A stretch of 11,497 nucleotides of DNA from Myxococcales bacterium (GTDB lineage: Bacteria; Myxococcota; Myxococcia; Myxococcales; Myxococcaceae), in the NCBI GenBank assembly GCA_009885595.1, contig VFKJ01000284.1, positions 1 to 11,497 on the forward strand, read 5' to 3'. The translations under genes and the position numbers were made by a program. A model generated the notes under the pieces. The model made no database searches and had not been told where the DNA came from. It saw nothing but the letters and a program-made list of their open reading frames with translations. Shown in pieces: positions 7,501 through 11,497 of the stretch; the first letter of the stretch is position 1, and the number at the start of each line of letters is the position of its first letter.

Positions 7501-7948
7501 GAACCAGCTCATCAACATCAAAGGCGCGCAGCGCGCCGGCCAGTTCACCTACAACGTGGTCGGCCCGTTCCTGCCCAGCTCACCGTCGGGGTGCGCCTAC
7601 GACGGCGCGAACGACGGCCGGCACGACTTCATGGTGGCGCAGACCAACGGCGTGAAGGAGGAGATCTGCACGCCGAACTGGGCGGTGGCGCTGGAGCGCA
7701 TCGGCAAGAACGCGTTTGGCTACCGCACCAACTTCTTCCTCACCTCGCGGCCTGATCTCTCGGCGCCCACCGGCGTCCAGGTGGCGATCGACGGGGTGCC
7801 GATCCCCTCGGTGGATCCCGACCCAAACCTGATGTCGCGCATCTGGGAATACGACGCGACCAACAACTCGGTGAACTTCGAGCCGCTCTACGTGCCCGAG
7901 CCGGGCAAGACGCTGACGGTCACGTACCAGACCGCCTGCATCCCGTAG
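4586..7948 (+). CDS. Large surface lipoprotein with ASH-type repeats (choice-of-anchor D) and a VWA domain
   Basis: A 1120-residue exported protein. The N-terminus (MLKRSNVMLLGVFLVAAQGC) is a lipoprotein signal with C20 as the acylated cysteine; the lipobox AQGC is slightly atypical. Six immunoglobulin-like beta-sandwich repeats follow, each opened by a (D/A)FG motif: YDFGTV (54), IDFGAV (177), IDFGYA (286), LAFGRI (411), LAFGIV (571) and LDFGVV (693). This matches the ASPM/SPD-2/Hydin-like repeats called choice-of-anchor D in bacteria. A von Willebrand A domain starts near residue 826, with a complete metal site: DDSCS (D832, S834, S836), a probable Thr at T916 and D959 in VCVTDA. Several cysteine pairs fit disulphides outside the cytoplasm. 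A C-terminal beta-rich stretch (about 1055-1120) ends the protein. The likely role is metal-dependent adhesion or protein binding at the cell surface, inferred from domains. It ends 3 bp from the convergent outer-membrane protein gene. Confidence 0.9.
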   Translation: MLKRSNVMLLGVFLVAAQGCENCRPVGSTSSNKGEVRIIYTEGGSQLVGDDGVYDFGTVSMGKTVSQKLVVQNGGLGALVVRSFAKTSGDAAKVGSFIDEPSPVFSVMFDTETTVSPGESVEFQIDFSPPVVEGVVQVPHQTVLSMGSANTVIGKENASITLKGLAVSGECDLPAVIDFGAVARGDSFDVVYSYVNQRPIETHGYLGAVESAQGDGFFLISADSPRGEFVIGGGRSKDATFTFKPTEARDYSASVRMRRADGCPEKPVRLIGTGVGAVLTWTPSLIDFGYAPPGTALPGEVTFSNLALSPVALSTLATREGANVSAVFKVTEAQSTTELTAQTVPPGVRGADGVIVPGTAKVKLSFKPLVLGPRAGQLVANTSLLNQPMVSINLRGVGGGPDIDARPSPTLAFGRIAYFASASPATFASRKLTVQNVGTRPTPADARANLKLGMPDGAGGYVKPYWEVTPRAGSSLDEICVGLFDAATNTCAQDLPASGAGRYDPAVGLEAGAGTSILDIPIRVTPNGLGLREFELKLFSNDPDEPVTTLTVTANSVNLPPCDVEITPIALAFGIVSPPAIKDLGFTIRNRLTGPNDLCLMSNLQLQPETGTPPGMPAVFSLPGGPINELELMPAETRQVMVRAWPQGQLPSTPAQVVGHVSFNLADPVAPQRDVALTTTIANSCLTISPSTLDFGVVKKDCNSPNRNFQIYNSCSTDVVINSSQMGSAAGEGPGGPNCPGTAPCPEFHVVTGIAGGTRITPGNATPVTFSLKYRPINYGPDTGAFVISVTQGGQPLDYVVALQGRGDTLGLNTDTFRQDTKPKADILLVIDDSCSMYDKQTALASNMASFLQYATSNQVDFHLAVTNTELGDPNRGKFCTGSGTGSAPCPHGNKILTPTTPNLASEFATLVNVGTHGGSESCLEPATRALTTPFITDPASNAGFLRQEAVLAVVCVTDAREQAPQAPAFYLNQLINIKGAQRAGQFTYNVVGPFLPSSPSGCAYDGANDGRHDFMVAQTNGVKEEICTPNWAVALERIGKNAFGYRTNFFLTSRPDLSAPTGVQVAIDGVPIPSVDPDPNLMSRIWEYDATNNSVNFEPLYVPEPGKTLTVTYQTACIP

Positions 7949-7951
7949 GTT

Positions 7952-8644
7952 TCAGAAGACCGAGAAGCCGGCCGACAACCCGATGGAGAACCCACCGGGC
8001 TGCGACAGCGCGAGCACCGTGCCCAGCCCGGCCTCGCCACTGCCCAGGCTGTAGCGGAAGTTGTCGTCGGTGAAGCGAAAGCCCCAGCCCACGCGGAACA
8101 GCAGCCAGGTGAACGAGTTGAGCGTCTGGCGCCACCCCGCGCCCACGTGAACCACCGGCGTCACCATTCGCTCGGCGCGCTCGAGCACCTGGCCGTTGAC
8201 CTTCGTCTCGGTGGTCCCGCCGAAGTTCATCGAGACCGCCGCTTCGGCGAACAGGCCCGCCACCTCGAGGCCGAACGGGTACGCGCGCACGTGCGGGCTC
8301 ACCCGCACGCCCCAGGCGCCGGTGCCCCCGGAGAGGCCCGCTGAGAGGTAGCCGGTGAAGAGGCGGAAGTCGGCCTCGGCGCCCACGATGCCGCCGGGGT
8401 TGTTGAAGCCGCCGGTCGCGCCGAGATCGAGCAGCCGGTAGGGCCGCTCCACGTCGAACAAGGAGAGGGGCTGGCTCATCGCCGGCGAGCGCATCGGCGC
8501 GGCAGGCGGCGGGCTGGGCGGCGGGGTGGGAGCGGCATCCAGCAGCGGCGGCGGAGGCGGTCCGTCACCCACCGCCGGCTGCGCGAAACAGGGCGTGGCG
8601 AGGAGGGGCAGCAGGAGCAGGAGGGCAGCAGGAGGTGAGCGCAT
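7952..8644 (-). CDS. Outer-membrane beta-barrel-like protein with Pro-rich N-terminal linker
   Basis: A 230-residue exported protein of no family I can name. It begins with a signal peptide (residues 1-21, probable cleavage after CFA), then a Pro/Ala linker (about 22-58) with runs of prolines. The remaining ~170 residues alternate short hydrophobic, Gly-rich strands such as YLSAGLSGG, WGVRVSPHVRAYPFG, VVHVGAGW and WLLFRVGWGFRF, and the chain ends GLSAGFSVF. Alternating aromatic residues and a terminal Phe are hallmarks of outer-membrane barrels, and about eight strands would fit. The ATG at 8644 has AAGAGG 3 bases upstream, close but acceptable. The Pro-rich linker could cross the periplasm or bind peptidoglycan. 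It is divergent from the kinase gene and converges on the VWA lipoprotein gene. A structural or small-solute role cannot be decided. Confidence 0.8.
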   Translation of the reverse strand: MRSPPAALLLLLPLLATPCFAQPAVGDGPPPPPLLDAAPTPPPSPPPAAPMRSPAMSQPLSLFDVERPYRLLDLGATGGFNNPGGIVGAEADFRLFTGYLSAGLSGGTGAWGVRVSPHVRAYPFGLEVAGLFAEAAVSMNFGGTTETKVNGQVLERAERMVTPVVHVGAGWRQTLNSFTWLLFRVGWGFRFTDDNFRYSLGSGEAGLGTVLALSQPGGFSIGLSAGFSVF

Positions 8645-8673
8645 ATGCCTCTTCGTCGTCCCAGCCCTGATTC

Positions 8674-11433
8674 GTGGGTAGGCAATCGCTCACCTCACCC
8701 GCATGCCACAGTGCGGCCCGCTTGCCGGGCCCCCTCACCTCGTCCTCTTCAGCCAGCGTCTCGATCGAAACCGCGACGCTCCTCGGCCGGCTGCGCGGCA
8801 CGCGAGGGCTCTGGGTGTTCGCGGTGCTGGTGGTGCTGGCGCCCATCTCCAGCTGGTTGCAGTGGCGGGTGGTGCGCGCCGAGATGAACGCGCCCGACAT
8901 CGGCCTCGACGTGCAGCGCAGCGGGCAGACCGGCGCGATGGTGGCCGCCCTCGACCAGGCGCGCTGGCCCACCGTGCGCCACGGCGACTTCGTGGAGACG
9001 CTCAACGGTCAGCCCGTCGACACCCTGAACTTCTGGCGCCACCGGATCGCCACCCCGCCCGGAACGGTGCGCGCCGCCTTCCTGCGCGAGGGGGTGCGCT
9101 TCGAGGCTTCGGCGCCCACCCAGGCTCCGAGCGTCGGGCTGGGCTTCGCCTACGTCACCCGCTTGATGACCGGCGTGCTGCTGATGTTGATCGCCATCGC
9201 CGCCTTCCTGCTGCGGCCCGGCGGCATCACCAACTGGCTCTTCCTCTTCTTCGTCTACGGCGTGGGCAACCTGGTGATGATCACCGCCGGCTTCGTCCCC
9301 CACCCCTCGGCGCTCTACCTCATCATCCATTCCCTGATGTCGCTGGCGCCCGGAGCGGGGCTGCTGCTGCTGACGTACTTCCCTCGCGACCTGCAGCTCT
9401 CGAAGGTCACCCGGGGTGGCGTGGTGGGCCTGACGTTCTTCTTCGTGCTGATTCACCCGATTCGAATCGTCTTCTTCGAGCAGGTGCCCTCGCTGCCCTT
9501 CGAGCTGGCCACGCGCGTCTGGATGTCGATGGCGTCTCTGCTGTTGGTGGTGGGGCAGGCCGTGCACGCCCGGCGCGCGCGCCTGAACGGGGAGCTGCGC
9601 CTGGCCGCGCTCTACCGCACCCTGGTGATCGCCTCGGCCCTGGGCCTCTTCGCCCCGGCGCTGCTGGCCGCCATCAACCGCGCGCTCGAGCTCGACGGGG
9701 CGGTGGTCACGGAGATCTCCTCGACCCTGGTGCTCATCTTCGCGGTGATGACGGCCGTGGTGCTGGTGCGCCACAACCCGCTCGCCATCGATCGCTACGC
9801 CACCTCGCTGGTCGGCTACGTGGTCACCGTCGGCAGCCTCGCCCTGGTGTTCGCCTTTACGCTGCTGGCGCTGCCGCTGGTGCTCAACCGCTTCGGGCTC
9901 ACCCAGTCCTCCGAGGCGCTGGTGCTGGTGACCGCCTCGTTGTCCATCTCGGTGGGGCCGGTGTACCGACGGGCGCGCGCGCGCATCGATCGCTTCTTCT
10001 CCGAGGAGCAGGCCAACACGCTGCAGACCGCCGAGGTGCTGCGCGCGGTGGTGGACGCGGTGCAGCAGAAGTCTCAGAGCGAGGCGCTGTCCGCCATCGT
10101 CGAGGCGGCCAAGGTGCTCGGCGGAGAATCGGTCGCCTTCTGGCAGCTCGACGCCCCGGGCAAGCAGCTGGTGCTCACGCGGCAGCTGGGCGAGCCGTCG
10201 CCTTTGACGAGCCTGGCTCGGGAAGGCGCCGCCTCGGTGCTGCTGGAGAAGGCGGGCGGGGTGGCGGGGCTGTGCGTGCGCCCGCTGGTGCCGCTGGCGC
10301 AGCAAGCGCTCTGGTCGCTGGGGCTCGCCCTCTCGGCGCCGGTGCGCGCGCATGGAGTGGCGGTGGGCTTCTTGGGGCTGGGGCGGAGGCCGTCTGGCTT
10401 TTCCTTCCGGCAGGAGGACCAGGTGTTCCTGGAGGCGCTCGCTTCGCAGCTCGGGCTCACCCTGGAGCGCGGCGACGTGGTCACCAACATCGGCCGCTAC
10501 CGGGTGGAGCGCCGCCTCGCCACCGGCGGCATGGCCGAGGTGTTCATCGCCTGGCAGCTGGGCCCCGGCGGGTTCGAGCGCAAGGTGGCGCTCAAGCGGT
10601 TGCTGCCTGAGCTGGCGGAAGATCCGCGGCACGCCGCGTCGTTGCTCGACGAGGCGCGCATCGCCGCGCGGCTCTCGCACCGAAACGTGGCGCAGGTGTT
10701 CGAGGTGGGGCTCGAGGCTGGGCAACACTTCATCGCCATGGAGTTCGTCGACGGCCCGCCGCTGCGCGCGCTGACCGCGGCGGGGAGGAGACGGGGCGAG
10801 CCGGTGCCGCTGGCGCTGTGGCTGCAGCTGACGCAGGCGCTGCTCGGCGCGCTCGAGCACGCCCACACCGTGAAGGACGCGCAGGGCCAGCCGATGGGCG
10901 TGGTGCACCGCGACGTCACGCCGGCGAACATCCTGGTGGCGAAGACGGGCGAGGCGAAGCTGGTCGACTTCGGGCTGGTGCTCGCCAACACCCGGCTCTT
11001 CCGCACCCAGACGGGCCTCGCGCGCGGCACCCTGCGGTACATGTCTCCGGAGCAGGGGGCCGGCGAGCTGGTGGACTTCCGCGCAGACCTCTACTCGGCG
11101 ACCGCCACGCTCTACGAGCTGCTCACCTTCGCGCGCGCCTTCCCCGAAGGGCCGTACAGCGGGGTTCGCCCGGGGAAGGCCTCAGAGGTACGCCCGGGAC
11201 TGCCCCCGGCGCTCGACGCGGTGTTCGAGCGGGGCTTCGCGGCGGCCCGCGAGCAGCGACCTTCCTCTGCCGCTGAGCTGTCGGCGTTGTTCACCACAGC
11301 TGCCGCGGTCGCGCCCGCGAGCGAAGCCGAGGTGTCCACCTGGGTGCAGGCGTTGATGGTCGAGGTGGGCGAGCTCAAGCCGCGCAGCGAAGAGTCGACG
11401 CGCTCGGTGGAGGCGCCCACCGCGCCTCGATAG
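8674..11433 (+). CDS. Membrane sensor Ser/Thr protein kinase: PDZ-like, multi-helix membrane domain, GAF-like, C-terminal kinase
   Basis: A 919-residue Hanks-type kinase with unusual order. With the GTG at 8674 as start: one helix near 46-64; a PDZ-like segment near 75-147 (HGDFVETLNGQPVD); about eight or nine further helices between 164 and 430; a GAF-like domain near 450-598; and the kinase from 609 to about 885. Kinase landmarks are the glycine loop LATGGMAEVF (615-624), VALK (K641), alpha-C E660, HRDVTPAN (D747, N752), DFG (D765) and MSPEQ (790-794). All catalytic acids are present; the usual Lys of HRDxKxxN is Thr, a change I recall in other myxobacterial kinases. It probably senses a membrane or periplasmic signal and phosphorylates cytoplasmic Ser/Thr. 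The start is doubtful: GTG 8674 has no ribosome site and lies 29 bp from the divergent gene. A GTG at 8815 has GAGGG 7 bases upstream but would begin at the first helix. Confidence 0.9.
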   Translation: MGRQSLTSPACHSAARLPGPLTSSSSASVSIETATLLGRLRGTRGLWVFAVLVVLAPISSWLQWRVVRAEMNAPDIGLDVQRSGQTGAMVAALDQARWPTVRHGDFVETLNGQPVDTLNFWRHRIATPPGTVRAAFLREGVRFEASAPTQAPSVGLGFAYVTRLMTGVLLMLIAIAAFLLRPGGITNWLFLFFVYGVGNLVMITAGFVPHPSALYLIIHSLMSLAPGAGLLLLTYFPRDLQLSKVTRGGVVGLTFFFVLIHPIRIVFFEQVPSLPFELATRVWMSMASLLLVVGQAVHARRARLNGELRLAALYRTLVIASALGLFAPALLAAINRALELDGAVVTEISSTLVLIFAVMTAVVLVRHNPLAIDRYATSLVGYVVTVGSLALVFAFTLLALPLVLNRFGLTQSSEALVLVTASLSISVGPVYRRARARIDRFFSEEQANTLQTAEVLRAVVDAVQQKSQSEALSAIVEAAKVLGGESVAFWQLDAPGKQLVLTRQLGEPSPLTSLAREGAASVLLEKAGGVAGLCVRPLVPLAQQALWSLGLALSAPVRAHGVAVGFLGLGRRPSGFSFRQEDQVFLEALASQLGLTLERGDVVTNIGRYRVERRLATGGMAEVFIAWQLGPGGFERKVALKRLLPELAEDPRHAASLLDEARIAARLSHRNVAQVFEVGLEAGQHFIAMEFVDGPPLRALTAAGRRRGEPVPLALWLQLTQALLGALEHAHTVKDAQGQPMGVVHRDVTPANILVAKTGEAKLVDFGLVLANTRLFRTQTGLARGTLRYMSPEQGAGELVDFRADLYSATATLYELLTFARAFPEGPYSGVRPGKASEVRPGLPPALDAVFERGFAAAREQRPSSAAELSALFTTAAAVAPASEAEVSTWVQALMVEVGELKPRSEESTRSVEAPTAPR

Positions 11434-11434
11434 C

Positions 11435-11497
11435 CTACGGCAGGCGATCAGCCAGCCAGCACACCACGTCCATCGCCGACACCACCCCGATCAGATG
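11435..11497 (-). CDS. C-terminal fragment of a probable CBS-domain protein (continues outside window)
   Basis: On the minus strand a frame open from the right edge ends at the TAG 11437-11435. The last 20 residues are HLIGVVSAMDVVCWLADRLP. The pattern GVVSxxDVVxWLA is the usual final strand and helix of a CBS domain, which binds adenosine nucleotides or SAM and regulates its host protein. The stop is one base from the kinase stop, so the genes are tail to tail. Only 20 residues are visible, so the family call is tentative and the full architecture unknown. Confidence 0.55.
   Translation of the reverse strand, partial: HLIGVVSAMDVVCWLADRLP

Noticed and set aside
8749..10908. Open frame of 719 codons on the minus strand, opposite the kinase gene
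   Set aside because: Low-complexity Gln/His/Arg-rich translation typical of the antisense of a GC-rich gene. The plus strand encodes recognisable kinase motifs.

Overview
The window is very GC-rich, with strong G/C bias at third codon positions. Its gene content suggests a member of the Myxococcota (myxobacteria or relatives): a Ser/Thr kinase with a GGMAEV glycine loop and an HRDVTPAN catalytic loop, a large surface lipoprotein with ASH-type repeats and a von Willebrand A domain, a Pro-rich outer-membrane protein, and an orphan histidine kinase. The assignment is inferred from style and gene content. No rRNA, tRNA, CRISPR array or insertion sequence was seen.

Left part (1-2000). The window opens inside a membrane protein with a Pro-Glu repeat (a 12-bp DNA tandem repeat) followed by four membrane helices. 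It converges on a SAM-dependent O-methyltransferase. The methyltransferase is divergent from an orphan ExbD/TolR-type proton-channel subunit. Behind exbD, on the minus strand, lie the remains of a PIN-toxin/antitoxin pair. The ATGA overlap between the two is still visible, but the PIN gene is cut off after about 35 recognisable residues and runs into the 3' end of exbD.

Middle (2000-4421, all minus). A probable operon reads esterase, then FKBP-type prolyl isomerase lipoprotein, then membrane histidine kinase. The esterase stop and isomerase start share one base. A 71-bp gap precedes the kinase, and no response regulator is visible.

Right part (4586-11497). A 1120-residue lipoprotein carries six DFG-type beta-sandwich repeats and a VWA domain with an intact metal site. 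It meets, tail to tail with a 3-bp gap, a small outer-membrane beta-barrel-like protein. That gene is divergent, with a gap of at most 29 bp, from a 919-residue kinase with the order membrane helix, PDZ-like domain, multi-helix membrane sensor, GAF-like domain, C-terminal Ser/Thr kinase. One base beyond the kinase is the C-terminus of a minus-strand gene, probably a CBS-domain protein.

Overall this looks like an ordinary envelope-and-signalling region of a large myxobacterial genome. The items most worth a second look are the kinase architecture and the decayed toxin-antitoxin pair. No convincing new multi-gene system is seen.
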